The notes beneath the pieces were generated by a model. The model made no database searches and had not been told where the DNA came from. It saw only the letters and a program-made list of their open reading frames with translations. Source: Ancylobacter aquaticus (GTDB lineage: Bacteria; Pseudomonadota; Alphaproteobacteria; Rhizobiales; Xanthobacteraceae). From it: a stretch of 64,000 bases of DNA. Made by a program: the position numbers and the translations under genes. Location: contig NZ_SMFY01000002.1 in NCBI RefSeq assembly GCF_004339465.1, positions 1,054,001 through 1,118,000 on the forward strand, written 5' to 3'. Shown piece by piece: positions 8,220-17,027 of this stretch (position 1 is the first letter of the stretch; every line of letters starts with the position of its first letter).

Positions 8220-10373
8220 ATGATCGCCCGACCGACCCGCGACGTGCCCGACCTCGACGCCGACGATGCCGACATCGCCGAACTCGACCAGGACACAGCC
8301 CTCATTGCCGACCTTGCCGAGGAGGCCGAGCCCGCGCCGGGCTCCGTCGCCATGGGCCGCGCCGCCATTGCGCGCGCCATCAAGCACGCGCCGAACGGCC
8401 CCGGCGTCTACCGCATGATCGGCGAAGGCGGCGCGGTGCTCTATGTCGGCAAGGCCAAGAGCATCAAGCGGCGCATCGTCGCCTATACCCGCCCGACTGG
8501 GCTGACCGCGCGCATCATGCGGATGGTGGCGGCCACCTCCGAGATGGAATTCGTCTCCACCGGCACCGAGACCGAGGCCTTGCTGCTGGAAGCAAACCTC
8601 ATCAAGCAGTTGCGCCCACGCTTCAACGTGCTGTTGCGCGACGACAAGTCGTTTCCCTACATTCTCATCACCCGCGACCATGTCTCGCCGCAGATCACCA
8701 AGCATCGCGGCGCCCGCAACCGGCCGGGCGACTATTATGGTCCCTTCGCCTCGGTATGGGCCGTGAACCGCACCATCAACGCGCTGCAGAAGGCGTTTCT
8801 GGTGCGCTCCTGCTCGGACAGCTTCTACGAGGCCCGCACCCGCCCCTGCCTGCTGTTCCAGATAAAGCGCTGCGCCGGCCCCTGCACCGGCGAGGTGAAC
8901 CACACCGACTACGCCACCTATGTCACCGAGGCCCGCGACTTCCTTTCCGGCCGCAGCAAGGCGGTGAAGGAGCAGCTGGCGCGCGAGATGGAAGCCGCCT
9001 CGCACGAGCTGGAATTCGAGCGCGCCGCCGCCCTGCGCGACCGCCTCGCCGCGCTTTCCGCCGTGCAGGGAACGCAGGGCATCAATCCGCGCTCAGTAGA
9101 GGAGGCGGACGTATTCGCTATCCATCAGGAGGGCGGGGCGACCTGCGTGCAGGTGTTCTTTTTCCGCACCGGCCAGAACTGGGGCAACCACGCGCTCTAT
9201 CCGCGCGCCGACCGGGCGCTGGAAATCGGCGAGGTGCTGGAATCCTTCCTCGCCCAGTTCTACGAGGACAAGCCCTGCCCGCGCCTCGTGCTCATCAGCC
9301 ACGACATCGCCGAGCGCGAACTATTGGAGGAAGCGCTCTCCACCCGCGCCGGCCACCGGGTGGAAGTCGCGGCGCCAAAGCGCGGCGAGAAGCGCGAACT
9401 GGTCGAGCACGCTTTGCAGAACGCCCGCGAGGCGCTCGGCCGCAAATTGGCGGAGAGCGCCAGCCAGACCCGGCTGCTGGAGGAACTCGCCCGCGCCTTC
9501 GCGCTCAAGGCGCCGCCCCGGCGGATCGAGGTTTATGACAACAGCCACATCATGGGGTCGAACGCGGTGGGCGGCATGATCGTGGCCGGGCCCGAGGGCT
9601 TCGCGAAGAGCCAGTACCGCAAGTTCAACATCCGCTCGACCGAACTGACCCCCGGCGACGATTACGGCATGATGCGCGAAGTTCTGACCCGCCGTTTCTC
9701 CCGCCTGCTGAAGGAGAACCCGCGAGCGGTTACTGCCGGCACCGCGTCTGTCTCCGCGGGGGAAGCGGCCCCCTCTCCCGCTCGGGAAGAGAACTGGGGT
9801 AAGGGAGAAACCGCGCGGAACGTGGCCAACGCCCTCGCCCTCCCCGACCCGCTCGGCGAGCCGCCTTTCCCCGACGAGGAGGGGGAAGCTCCGGAGGAAG
9901 TCTCCGCCGCGTCGTCGACCTGGCCGGACCTGCTACTCATCGATGGCGGCCCCGGCCAGCTGAAGGCGGCGCGCGAGACCCTGGCCGGTCTCGGCGTCAC
10001 CGACGTGCCGATGGTCGGCGTCGCCAAGGGGCCGGACCGCGATGCCGGCCGCGAGACCTTCTATGCCGATGGCCGCGAGCCCTTTCGGCTGGAGCCGCGC
10101 GACCCGGTGCTCTATTTCGTGCAGCGCCTGCGCGACGAGGCGCACCGCTTCGCCATCGGCTCCCACCGCGCCCGTCGCAAGAAAGACATCACCCAGAGCG
10201 GCCTGCAGGAAATTCCCGGTATCGGCCCCACGCGCAAACGCGCGCTTCTGCACCATTTCGGAACTCTGAAGGCGATCGAGCGTGCCTCGCTGGCCGATCT
10301 TGAGAGCGTGCCCGGGGTGAACGCGGCGATGGCGCGAGCGGTTTATGACTTCTTTCATGCCAAAGCGACATGA
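8220..10373 (+). CDS. uvrC: Excinuclease ABC subunit C
   Basis: The 717-residue protein carries the full UvrC layout: a GIY-YIG nuclease ([25 protein letters not shown], about residues 61-85), a Cys-containing segment near 215, a UVR motif ([23 protein letters not shown] near 260), the RNase H-like nuclease half ([17 protein letters not shown] near 438 and [12 protein letters not shown] near 570), and C-terminal helix-hairpin-helix repeats ([26 protein letters not shown]). It makes both incisions in nucleotide excision repair. Two oddities: an acidic N-terminal extension of about 50 residues, and a roughly 65-residue Pro/Glu/Ala-rich insert (about residues 502-566) coded by a palindromic repeat, between the two halves of the nuclease domain. 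Confidence 0.97.
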   Translation: MIARPTRDVPDLDADDADIAELDQDTALIADLAEEAEPAPGSVAMGRAAIARAIKHAPNGPGVYRMIGEGGAVLYVGKAKSIKRRIVAYTRPTGLTARIMRMVAATSEMEFVSTGTETEALLLEANLIKQLRPRFNVLLRDDKSFPYILITRDHVSPQITKHRGARNRPGDYYGPFASVWAVNRTINALQKAFLVRSCSDSFYEARTRPCLLFQIKRCAGPCTGEVNHTDYATYVTEARDFLSGRSKAVKEQLAREMEAASHELEFERAAALRDRLAALSAVQGTQGINPRSVEEADVFAIHQEGGATCVQVFFFRTGQNWGNHALYPRADRALEIGEVLESFLAQFYEDKPCPRLVLISHDIAERELLEEALSTRAGHRVEVAAPKRGEKRELVEHALQNAREALGRKLAESASQTRLLEELARAFALKAPPRRIEVYDNSHIMGSNAVGGMIVAGPEGFAKSQYRKFNIRSTELTPGDDYGMMREVLTRRFSRLLKENPRAVTAGTASVSAGEAAPSPAREENWGKGETARNVANALALPDPLGEPPFPDEEGEAPEEVSAASSTWPDLLLIDGGPGQLKAARETLAGLGVTDVPMVGVAKGPDRDAGRETFYADGREPFRLEPRDPVLYFVQRLRDEAHRFAIGSHRARRKKDITQSGLQEIPGIGPTRKRALLHHFGTLKAIERASLADLESVPGVNAAMARAVYDFFHAKAT
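9769..9807 (+). repeat. Palindromic repeat element translated within uvrC
   Basis: The core shows CCCTCTCCCGCTCGGGAAGAG then GGGGTAAGGGAG, a decayed form of the CCCTCTCCC-hairpin plus GGGGTGAGGGG pattern seen cleanly at 49727-49836 and common in Rhizobiales intergenic DNA. It continues toward 9890 with CTTTCCCC...GGGGGAAG. It keeps the uvrC frame open and codes for the extra linker. Confidence 0.6.
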
Positions 10374-10516
10374 AGCGTCTGTCCGGCCATTCCCGTCATG
10401 GGATGGCCACAGCCTTGCCGCATCGTGAAAACGCCACGGCAGGCAATGCAATGGTCGCGACGCAATTGACGTAGCTGGCTCGCGTGTTTACCTGCCTGTG
10501 AGGGAGCCGGCGCACT

Positions 10517-11158
10517 ATGGTCGATGTTGCATCAAACCCGCAGACGGTACGGGAGCCGGCCAAGGTGACTCGCGGTCACGCCTATTCCTTGCCCAATCTC
10601 CTCACCTATGGCCGCTGCGTAGCGGTGCCGCTGGTGGCGGCCTGCCTGTTCTGGTCCGACATACTGGAAGGCGGCGTCTGGCTGCGCTGGGTGGCGGTTG
10701 TCATCTATGTCATTGCAGCCGTCACCGATTTCTTCGACGGCTATCTCGCCCGCGCCTGGCAGCAGCAATCGGCCATCGGCCGCATGCTGGACCCGATCGC
10801 CGACAAGCTGCTGGTCTCCGCCTCGTTGTTGATGCTCGCCTCGGACGGCACCATTCGCGGCTGGTCGCTCTGGGCGGCGGTGGTGATTCTGTGCCGCGAG
10901 ATCCTCGTATCGGGCCTGCGCGAATTTCTCGCCGAATTGCGGGTCAGCGTCCCCGTCACCCGCCTCGCCAAATGGAAGACCACCGCACAGCTGGTCGCCG
11001 TGGGCGTCCTGCTGGCCGGGCCGGCGGCCGATGTGCTGGTGCCGGGCATCACGCTGTTCGGGATCGGGCTGCTGTGGATCGCGGCGATCCTGACCCTTTA
11101 TACCGGCTGGGATTATTTCCGCGCCGGTGCCCAGCACCTGATCGGGGACGACACGTGA
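10517..11158 (+). CDS. pgsA: CDP-diacylglycerol-glycerol-3-phosphate 3-phosphatidyltransferase
   Basis: A 213-residue inner-membrane enzyme. The CDP-alcohol phosphotransferase signature DG-x2-AR-x8-G-x3-D-x3-D is complete: DGYLARAWQQQSAIGRMLDP followed by IADK (about residues 74-97), with both metal-binding aspartates. Hydrophobic segments before and after fit the six-helix fold. The N-terminus SLPNLLTYGRCVAVPL matches PgsA. It makes phosphatidylglycerolphosphate, the precursor of phosphatidylglycerol and cardiolipin. The stop overlaps the moaD start as GTGA. The uvrC-pgsA-moaD-moaE order is common in Rhizobiales. Confidence 0.95.
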   Translation: MVDVASNPQTVREPAKVTRGHAYSLPNLLTYGRCVAVPLVAACLFWSDILEGGVWLRWVAVVIYVIAAVTDFFDGYLARAWQQQSAIGRMLDPIADKLLVSASLLMLASDGTIRGWSLWAAVVILCREILVSGLREFLAELRVSVPVTRLAKWKTTAQLVAVGVLLAGPAADVLVPGITLFGIGLLWIAAILTLYTGWDYFRAGAQHLIGDDT

Positions 11159-11406
11159 GGGTGCTCTATTTCGCCTGGGTGCGCGAGCGCATCGGCATCG
11201 AGGCGGAGGACATCGATCTGCCGGAAGGCGTCGCCACCGTCGCCGAGCTTGCCGCCTTTCTCGGTGCGCGTGGCGAAGGCTATGCCCATGCCTTCGAGAA
11301 TCCGCGTATCGTGCGGGCGGCACTCGACCGCCGGCACGCCAAGCCCGACACGGCGCTCGGCGCCGCGCGCGAGATTGCCTTCTTCCCGCCCATGACGGGC
11401 GGCTGA
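11155..11406 (+). CDS. moaD: Molybdopterin synthase small subunit MoaD
   Basis: An 83-residue ubiquitin-fold sulfur carrier. It begins MRVLYFAWVRERIG, has the LPEGVATVAEL strand-helix element, and ends FFPPMTGG; the terminal Gly-Gly is the site of adenylation and thiocarboxylation. The GTG at 11155 overlaps the pgsA stop, which decides the start. It donates sulfur to precursor Z together with MoaE, encoded 15 bases downstream. Confidence 0.95.
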   Translation: MRVLYFAWVRERIGIEAEDIDLPEGVATVAELAAFLGARGEGYAHAFENPRIVRAALDRRHAKPDTALGAAREIAFFPPMTGG

Positions 11407-11421
11407 ACCGGGAGGGCGGAG

Positions 11422-11880
11422 ATGTTCACCGTCCGCATACAGGCGCAGGATTTCGACGCCGCCACCGAGGCCGCAGCCCTGGCGCGCGGGCGCACCGATA
11501 TCGGCGCGATCGTCACCTTCGCCGGCCTCTGCCGGGCGCAGGACGCCCCGGGCGGCGCGCCGCTCATCGCCCTGACGCTGGAGCATTATCCCGGCATGGC
11601 GGAAGAAGAGATCGGCCGTCTGGTCGAACAGGCCCGCGCCCGCTGGCCGCTCATCGGCGCAACGGTCATCCACCGTTATGGCCGCATGGTGCCGGGCGAC
11701 AACATCGTGCTCGTTGTCACCGCCTCCGCCCACCGCGCCGCCGCCTTCGAGGCGGCGCAGTTCCTGATGGACTGGCTGAAAACGAGCGCACCGTTCTGGA
11801 AGATGGAAGAGCGCGACGACGGCACCGGCTGGATCGCCGCCAAGGACGAAGACGACGAGGCGGCCGAACGCTGGGGTTAG
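11422..11880 (+). CDS. moaE: Molybdopterin synthase catalytic subunit MoaE
   Basis: A 152-residue protein with MoaE landmarks: IGAIVTFAGLCRAQD near residue 29, LEHYPGMAEEEI near 54, IHRYGRMVPGDNIVLV near 81, and the C-terminal APFWKMEERDDGTGWI, which holds the catalytic Lys. With MoaD it converts precursor Z to molybdopterin. Length is normal. GGAGG lies upstream. The transcript can end at the shared hairpin at 11995. Confidence 0.95.
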   Translation: MFTVRIQAQDFDAATEAAALARGRTDIGAIVTFAGLCRAQDAPGGAPLIALTLEHYPGMAEEEIGRLVEQARARWPLIGATVIHRYGRMVPGDNIVLVVTASAHRAAAFEAAQFLMDWLKTSAPFWKMEERDDGTGWIAAKDEDDEAAERWG

Positions 11881-11898
11881 GTCCTCCCCGCCGAGAAT

Positions 11899-11976
11899 CG
11901 TCATAGCGCACGGCCGCAGGCCGCTCCGGGATCGTCGACAGATGTGAGGCGATCCCGGCGTATCGGGCTGATGACG
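11899..11976. repeat. Imperfect palindromic intergenic element
   Basis: CGTCATAGC at the left end pairs with GCTGATGACG at the right end, and inside CCGGGATCG (11926-11934) pairs perfectly with CGATCCCGG (11950-11958). The CGTCAT...CCGGGATC layout resembles common alphaproteobacterial palindromic elements. A similar GTCATCCCGGA piece occurs at the very end of the window. Confidence 0.55.
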
Positions 11977-11994
11977 GAAGAACCTCGCGAACGA

Positions 11995-12022
11995 AAAATG
12001 CCGGCCCTACGACCGGCATTTT
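11995..12022. terminator. Bidirectional terminator between moaE and ilvE
   Basis: A perfect 10-base stem, AAAATGCCGG / CCGGCATTTT, with an 8-base loop. T-rich arms on either reading direction suit the convergent moaE (plus) and ilvE (minus) genes. Confidence 0.85.
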
Positions 12023-12044
12023 CATTCTGCGCTCTGCGCAGCCC

Positions 12045-12935
12045 TCAGGCCGCCTCGGCCTTTTTCGGCTGCACTTCGGACATGTAGTCCTCCAGCAGCG
12101 CCGTGGTGACGGGGCCCGGCTGGAAATGCTGGCCGGCGATCTCGGAGACCGGCGTCACCTCGGCCGCGGTGCCGGTGATGAAGCACTCGTCGAAGCTCGG
12201 CAGCTCTTCCGGCATGATCGCCCGCTCAACCACCTCGATGCCGCGCCTCTTGGCGAGCGCGATCACCGTCTGGCGGGTGATGCCGTTCAGGAAGGCATCG
12301 GCCTCCGGTGTGTGGATCACCCCGTCCTTGACGAAAAAGACATTGGCGCCGGTGCATTCGGCAACGCGGCCGCGCCAGTCAAGCATAAGCGCGTCGGCGA
12401 AGCCCTCGCGCTCGGCTGCGTGCTTGGAGATGGTGCAGATCATGTAGAGACCGGCCGCCTTCGAGGTCGAGGGCGCTGTCAGCGGATCGGGACGGCGGTA
12501 CTTCGCCATGCCGATGCGGATGCCCTTTAGCCGCTGGGCGGGGTCGAAATAGCTCGGCCATTCCCACGCCGCGATGGCGAGGTGAATCTGGTTGTTCTGC
12601 GCCGAGACGCCCATCATGTCTGAGCCGCGCCAAGCGACGGGGCGCAGATACGCGTCGACCAGCTTCTGCCGCGACAGCAGTTCGCGGCAGGCGGCGTTGA
12701 TCTCATCGTCGCCATAGGGAATCTGGAAATCAAGGAGCTCGGCGCTGTGCCTCAGCCGCGCCGTGTGCTCGTCCAGCTTGAAGATCTCGCCGCCATAGGC
12801 GCGCTCGCCCTCGAAGACGCAGCTGCCATAATGCAGCCCGTGGGTCAGTACATGGACCTGCGCGTCCTGCCAGGGCACGAAGGCGCCGTCATACCAGATC
12901 CAACCGCTGCGTTTGTCGAAAGGTTCGCTCGCCAT
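12045..12935 (-). CDS. ilvE: Branched-chain amino acid aminotransferase
   Basis: A 296-residue class IV PLP aminotransferase. The N-terminus WIWYDGAFVPWQDAQVHVLTHGLHYG is the family signature, with EGERAYGG following. The PLP lysine lies in STSKAAGLY near residue 160, and the SVTPVSEIAG-like block appears as AAEVTPVSEIAGQHF near 265. It interconverts Leu, Ile and Val with their 2-oxo acids. I chose the start MASEPF at 12935, since upstream residues do not fit the family. It is divergent from the MarR gene, with 252 bases between. Confidence 0.94.
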   Translation of the reverse strand: MASEPFDKRSGWIWYDGAFVPWQDAQVHVLTHGLHYGSCVFEGERAYGGEIFKLDEHTARLRHSAELLDFQIPYGDDEINAACRELLSRQKLVDAYLRPVAWRGSDMMGVSAQNNQIHLAIAAWEWPSYFDPAQRLKGIRIGMAKYRRPDPLTAPSTSKAAGLYMICTISKHAAEREGFADALMLDWRGRVAECTGANVFFVKDGVIHTPEADAFLNGITRQTVIALAKRRGIEVVERAIMPEELPSFDECFITGTAAEVTPVSEIAGQHFQPGPVTTALLEDYMSEVQPKKAEAA

Positions 12936-13138
12936 GGTAAGTCTCCCAACCGGGGCGCCGACGCGCCATGGGAGGCGCCGGAGCCCTTCTGTTTCCTTCG
13001 GCATGGTGGCTACGGCCTGTCAGGCGAGAGCGCAACGCTTTGCCTCGCGGCCGAAGTCCCGTTATCGTCGCAGCTCTGTAAGTGCGAGCGCGACTCTATC
13101 CTGTTCCGAGGCGGATCGGGCGACTAGCCGAACGATCC

Positions 13139-13178
13139 TTTCGTTGAACGGGACATCTGGGTAACGATCATAACGAAA
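13139..13178. promoter_or_regulatory. Candidate operator ahead of the MarR gene
   Basis: TTTCGTT (13139-13145) and AACGAAA (13172-13178) form a perfect inverted repeat, and AACGATC occurs twice as a direct repeat (13131-13137, 13163-13169). The cluster lies 10-57 bases before the MarR start at 13188. It is a plausible autoregulatory site; no footprint evidence exists here. Confidence 0.4.
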
Positions 13179-13187
13179 AAAGTCAAC

Positions 13188-13772
13188 ATGGCTGACATAA
13201 ATGTCTCGCTGACAGCGCGCACCGGCAAGAGCGAGCCGGGGGCCGCCGCGCGCCTGTCCCCTGCCCCGGAAGGCGAGCCGATGCTCGACCTGATCGAGCT
13301 TCTGTTCTTCGCCTATCGCAACTTTGTCAGCGATCCCGACGAGATCCTGCACGGCTTCGGCTTCGGCCGGGCGCATCACCGGGTGCTGCATTTCGTCAAC
13401 CGGCATCCCGGCATGCGCGTCACCGACCTCTTGGATATCCTGCGCATCACCAAGCAGAGCCTCGGCCGGGTGCTGCGAGAACTGGTCGACCAGGGCTTCA
13501 TCGACAGCCGCGCCGGCGCCTCCGACCGCCGCCAGCGGCTGCTCTACCTCACGCCGAAGGGCGAGGCGCTGACGCAGGAATTCGTCGCCATCCAATCCCG
13601 GCGCCTGCGCCGCGCGCTGGAGGAGAGCGGCAGCGAGTCGCGCGATGTCGTGCGCCGCTTTCTTGTCGCCATGATCGACCCGGAAGATCGCAGCCCGACC
13701 GAGAAGCTGATCGCCCGCGCCGACCAGGCCGTGGAGGCGCGCGGCGCCACCCGCAGCCGGCCGGCCGGCTGA
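13188..13772 (+). CDS. MarR-family regulator, probable PetP homologue
   Basis: A 194-residue protein with a winged-helix MarR domain (about residues 60-130): VLHFVNRHPGMRVTDLLDIL, then the recognition helix KQSLGRVLRELVDQGFI, then the wing DRRQRLLYLTPKG. About 25 variable residues precede the domain, and the C-terminus is basic. A response regulator gene starts 15 bases downstream, then a histidine kinase. In Rhodobacter capsulatus a MarR-like petP is paired with the OmpR-like petR and affects growth that depends on cytochrome bc1. The pairing suggests the same here, but pet genes lie 18 kb away in this window. Confidence 0.82.
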   Translation: MADINVSLTARTGKSEPGAAARLSPAPEGEPMLDLIELLFFAYRNFVSDPDEILHGFGFGRAHHRVLHFVNRHPGMRVTDLLDILRITKQSLGRVLRELVDQGFIDSRAGASDRRQRLLYLTPKGEALTQEFVAIQSRRLRRALEESGSESRDVVRRFLVAMIDPEDRSPTEKLIARADQAVEARGATRSRPAG

Positions 13773-13786
13773 CGGGGAGGATCGCC

Positions 13787-14527
13787 ATGCTCGACGCCCG
13801 CCACAGCCCGGTCGCGGCCGCAAGGGAAGCCCGCACCATGCCTGCCGACGACGCCTTCCACCTGCTCATCGTCGACGACGACCGGCGCATCCGCGACCTG
13901 CTGTCGCGCTTTCTCAGCGAGCATGGCTACCGCGTCACCACGGCGGAATCGGGGGCCGACGCCCGCGCCCGCCTCGCTGGCCTCACGTTCGACCTGCTCA
14001 TTCTCGACGTGATGATGCCGGGCGAGACCGGCTTCGAGCTCGCCCGGGGCGTGCGGGAGACGTCTTCCGTGCCGATCCTCATGCTCACCGCCCGCTCCGA
14101 GGCCGGCGACCGTATCGAGGGGCTGGAGACCGGCGCCGACGACTACCTTTCCAAGCCGTTTGAGCCGCGCGAATTGCTGCTGCGGATCGGCAACATCATC
14201 AAGCGCTCGGCCACCCCGCCGGCGCAGGCCATCGAGACGGTGCGCTTCGGCCCGTTCAGCTTCCATCTGGCGCGCGGCGAACTGACCCGCGAGGGCGAGT
14301 TGGTGCGCCTTACCGACCGCGAGCGCGACATGCTGCGGGTGCTCGGCGAGGCGCCGGGCCAGACGGTGCCGCGCCAGGACCTCGTGGCCCCCGGCGTTGC
14401 CGCCGGCGACCGGGCGGTGGACGTGCAGGTGAACCGGCTCCGCCGCAAGATCGAGCGCGACCCGGCCAATCCCGCCTATGTGCAGACGGTGCGCGGCGTC
14501 GGCTACCGGCTGGTCGTCGCGCCTTGA
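13787..14527 (+). CDS. OmpR-family response regulator, probable PetR homologue
   Basis: A 246-residue two-domain regulator. The receiver domain (about residues 25-138) has the acidic pair in LLIVDDDRR, the phospho-acceptor Asp in LLILDVMMPGE and the conserved Lys in YLSKPFEP. The C-terminal winged helix contains VRLTDRERDMLRVL and the typical end VNRLRRKIERDP...VRGVGYRL. Either the ATG at 13787 or a Met 17 residues later could be used. The stop overlaps the TTG start of the kinase, so the pair is translationally coupled. Likely a DNA-binding transcription factor controlled by that kinase. Confidence 0.93.
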   Translation: MLDARHSPVAAAREARTMPADDAFHLLIVDDDRRIRDLLSRFLSEHGYRVTTAESGADARARLAGLTFDLLILDVMMPGETGFELARGVRETSSVPILMLTARSEAGDRIEGLETGADDYLSKPFEPRELLLRIGNIIKRSATPPAQAIETVRFGPFSFHLARGELTREGELVRLTDRERDMLRVLGEAPGQTVPRQDLVAPGVAAGDRAVDVQVNRLRRKIERDPANPAYVQTVRGVGYRLVVAP

Positions 14528-15927
14528 GCGCGCTGGACACCAGCGTCGTCGGCGCCGCCCGCGCCCGCCTTCGCCTGACCCAGCGCCGCATGCGCGAGAA
14601 CAATGCCCGCTTCGGCGCGTGGTTCAACCGCATCATGCCGAAGGGGCTGTTCGCCCGCTCGCTGATCATCATCGTCACCCCGGTGGTGATCCTGCAATCG
14701 GTGCTCGCCTTCGTCTTCATGGAGCGGCACTACAACACCGTAACGCGCCGGCTGTCGGCGGCCGTGTCGCAGGACATCACCGCTGTCACCCAGCTCGCCC
14801 TCGCCTTCCCAACCGAGGAGGACCAGGAGCGGATCAAGCGCATCGCCCAGATCACCATGGGCCTGACTGTGGACTTCCTGCCGGGCGAGCGCCTGCCGCC
14901 GCCCGGTCCCAAACCCTTCTTCTCCACCCTCGATTCCGCCTTCACCGGCGAACTGGCGAAGCGGCTGCACCGCCCGTTCTGGACCGACACCGTGGGCAAC
15001 TCGAACCTGATAGAGGTGCGGGTGCAGATGGACGGCATGGTGCTGCGGGTCTTCGCCCGCCGCAGCCAGGCCTATCTCTCCAACTCGCACATCTTCCTTG
15101 TGTGGATGGTCGGCACAGCGCTGGTGCTGATGGCGGTCGCCATCCTGTTCCTGCGCAACCAGATCAAGCCGATCGAGGCGCTGGCCGATGCCGCCATCGC
15201 CTTCGGCAAGGGCCGCGACGTCGCCGGCTTCCGCCCGCGCGGGGCGCGCGAGGTGCGCGGCGCGGCGCTGGCCTTCCTCGAGATGAAGCGGCGGATCGAG
15301 CGGCAGATCGAGCAGCGCACCACCATGCTGGCCGGCGTCAGCCATGACATGCGGACCATTCTCACCCGCTTCAAGCTGGAGCTGGCGCTGCTGGGCGACA
15401 GCGCCGACACCGAGGCGCTGCGCAAGGATGTCGACGATCTCCAGAGCATGCTCGAAGCCTATCTCGCCTTCGCCCGCGAGGACGTCGCGGAACCGCCGGC
15501 GCTGGCGGACATGGCCCGGTTGATCGAGGAAGCGCGGGTCAATGCCGAGCGTCAGGGCGCGAAGGTCAGCGCCAGCTACACCGGCGACCCCATGGTGATG
15601 GTACGGGTCGACGCCTTCCGCCGCTGCCTTGCCAATCTGGTCGGCAATGCCGGTCGTCACGCCTCGCGCATCGAGATAGCGGGCTCGCGCGACGAGCGGT
15701 GGCTCACCATCGCCGTCGATGATGACGGCCCCGGCATCGCCGCGGAGTTGCGCGAGGACGTGTTCCGCCCGTTCTTCCGGCTGGATGAAGCGCGCAACCA
15801 GGACGCCGGCGGCTCGGGTCTTGGTCTCACCATCGCCCGCGACGCCGCCCGCGCCCATGGCGGCGACGTTATCCTCGGCGAGAGCGCCCTTGGCGGCCTG
15901 CGCGCGGCGATCCGGATTCCGGTTTAG
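14524..15927 (+). CDS. Membrane-bound sensor histidine kinase
   Basis: A 467-residue kinase, EnvZ-like in layout. Two membrane helices (about residues 42-65 and 186-205) flank a periplasmic sensor region of about 120 residues; a HAMP domain follows (about 205-260). The H-box is AGVSHDMRTILTRFKLEL with the phospho-acceptor His near 278. The ATPase domain has an N-box LVGNAGRHA, G1 DDDGPGIAA and G2 GSGLGLTIARD. A TTG start overlapping the upstream stop is used; an AUG alternative is not evident nearby. It should phosphorylate the adjacent OmpR-type regulator. The signal sensed is unknown. Confidence 0.92.
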   Translation: MSALDTSVVGAARARLRLTQRRMRENNARFGAWFNRIMPKGLFARSLIIIVTPVVILQSVLAFVFMERHYNTVTRRLSAAVSQDITAVTQLALAFPTEEDQERIKRIAQITMGLTVDFLPGERLPPPGPKPFFSTLDSAFTGELAKRLHRPFWTDTVGNSNLIEVRVQMDGMVLRVFARRSQAYLSNSHIFLVWMVGTALVLMAVAILFLRNQIKPIEALADAAIAFGKGRDVAGFRPRGAREVRGAALAFLEMKRRIERQIEQRTTMLAGVSHDMRTILTRFKLELALLGDSADTEALRKDVDDLQSMLEAYLAFAREDVAEPPALADMARLIEEARVNAERQGAKVSASYTGDPMVMVRVDAFRRCLANLVGNAGRHASRIEIAGSRDERWLTIAVDDDGPGIAAELREDVFRPFFRLDEARNQDAGGSGLGLTIARDAARAHGGDVILGESALGGLRAAIRIPV

Positions 15928-15934
15928 CGACCAT

Positions 15935-16564
15935 CTAGCCGCGCTGTAGCGCCAACCTCGCCCCGAGCCCGATCAGCAGCCCGCCGCCGAGCCGCTGCGC
16001 CCACAGCCGCAGCCGATCCGAACTGCGCAGGCGCCGCACGATCACCCCGGCCATGCACACGCACACCAGATCGGCGGCAGTGAATATCGCGTTCACCAGT
16101 GTGCCGAGGATCAGCAGTTGCGCCCACAGCGGCAGCGTCGCCGACGCATCGGTGAACTGGGGCAGGAAGGCGATGAAGAACAGCGCGGTCTTCGGGTTCA
16201 GTACCTCGACGGCGACGCTCTCGGCGAAGGCGCGCCGCGTCGCCCTTGCCGGAGTTGCCTCGCCAAGGCGGAGCGCACCGCGCCGGCACAGGAGGCGCAG
16301 CCCGAGAATGACGAGATAGGCGGCGCCGAGGAGTTTCACGGCGAGATAGAGCACCGGCACGGCGGCGAACAGGGCCGACAGGCCGAGAGCCGCGGCCAGC
16401 ACATGGACATAGCCGCCGAGGTGGATGCCGAGCGCGGCCATCAGCCCGGCTCGCCGCCCGTGCCCCAGAGTCTGGGCCGCCGCATAGAGCATGGCAGGGC
16501 CGGGCATGTAGGCATAGATCGCGGCGGCGGCGAAGAAAGCGGCCATCAACTCCAGCGAGGGCAC
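15935..16564 (-). CDS. LysE/RhtB family amino-acid exporter
   Basis: A 209-residue integral membrane protein with about six hydrophobic segments. The opening AFFAAAAIYAYMPGPAMLYAAAQTLGHGRRAGL corresponds to the LysE signature with the conserved Pro-Gly-Pro, and EVLNPKTALFFIAFLPQF near residue 122 is the second family block. The GTG at 16564 is used because the reading frame further upstream overlaps csaA. It starts 10 bases after the csaA stop on the same strand, so the two are likely in one transcript. It faces the kinase gene tail to tail. Confidence 0.88.
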   Translation of the reverse strand: MPSLELMAAFFAAAAIYAYMPGPAMLYAAAQTLGHGRRAGLMAALGIHLGGYVHVLAAALGLSALFAAVPVLYLAVKLLGAAYLVILGLRLLCRRGALRLGEATPARATRRAFAESVAVEVLNPKTALFFIAFLPQFTDASATLPLWAQLLILGTLVNAIFTAADLVCVCMAGVIVRRLRSSDRLRLWAQRLGGGLLIGLGARLALQRG

Positions 16565-16574
16565 GGCTAGCCCC

Positions 16575-16928
16575 TCAGAACAGCCGCGCGCCGTTAGGCA
16601 CCTCCTGGTCCGGCTTGAACAGCACCACGGCGCCATCCTCGTCGGGGAAGCCGAGGGTGAGCACCTCGGACATGATCGGGCCAATCTGGCGCGACGGGAA
16701 GTTCACTACCGCCGCCACCTGCCGCCCGATTAGATCCTCTGCGGCGTAATGGGTCGTGATCTGCGCCGAGGACTTCTTGCAACCGATGTGCGGTCCGAAA
16801 TCAATCACCAGCTTGAGCGCCGGCTTGCGCGCCTCGGGAAACGGCTCGGCCTGGATGATGGTCCCGACGCGGATGTCGACCTTAAGGAAATCGCCGAAGG
16901 TGATCTGTTCGAGGGGGGCAAGGCTCAC
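16575..16928 (-). CDS. csaA: tRNA-binding domain protein CsaA
   Basis: A 117-residue protein made of one tRNA-binding OB-fold like that at the end of MetRS and PheRS. Seen motifs are [24 protein letters not shown] (about residues 14-37), the [11 protein letters not shown] strand, and [23 protein letters not shown]. Length matches CsaA, described as a homodimeric chaperone-like protein with export-related activity in Bacillus. In proteobacteria its role is unclear. Confidence 0.92.
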   Translation of the reverse strand: MSLAPLEQITFGDFLKVDIRVGTIIQAEPFPEARKPALKLVIDFGPHIGCKKSSAQITTHYAAEDLIGRQVAAVVNFPSRQIGPIMSEVLTLGFPDEDGAVVLFKPDQEVPNGARLF

Positions 16929-17027
16929 GGCAGGCTCCTCAAGGCTGGGCGTGCAGGGATGGGCATGACGGAGGGCGCGCGCAGCCCATTCTAAGACCGG
17001 ACTACTGGAGGCGCGGTGCCGACCCTG

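Noticed and set aside
7122-9005. A 627-codon reading of the EamA transporter gene continuing upstream over uvrC.
   Set aside because: Everything before residue 1 of the transporter (start 8057) is the antisense of uvrC. The real protein has its first helix near that Met.
10385-10408. A hairpin (GGCCATTCCC / GGGATGGCC) after uvrC as a terminator.
   Set aside because: No T-run follows it, and uvrC-pgsA may be read through. It is only a weak structure.
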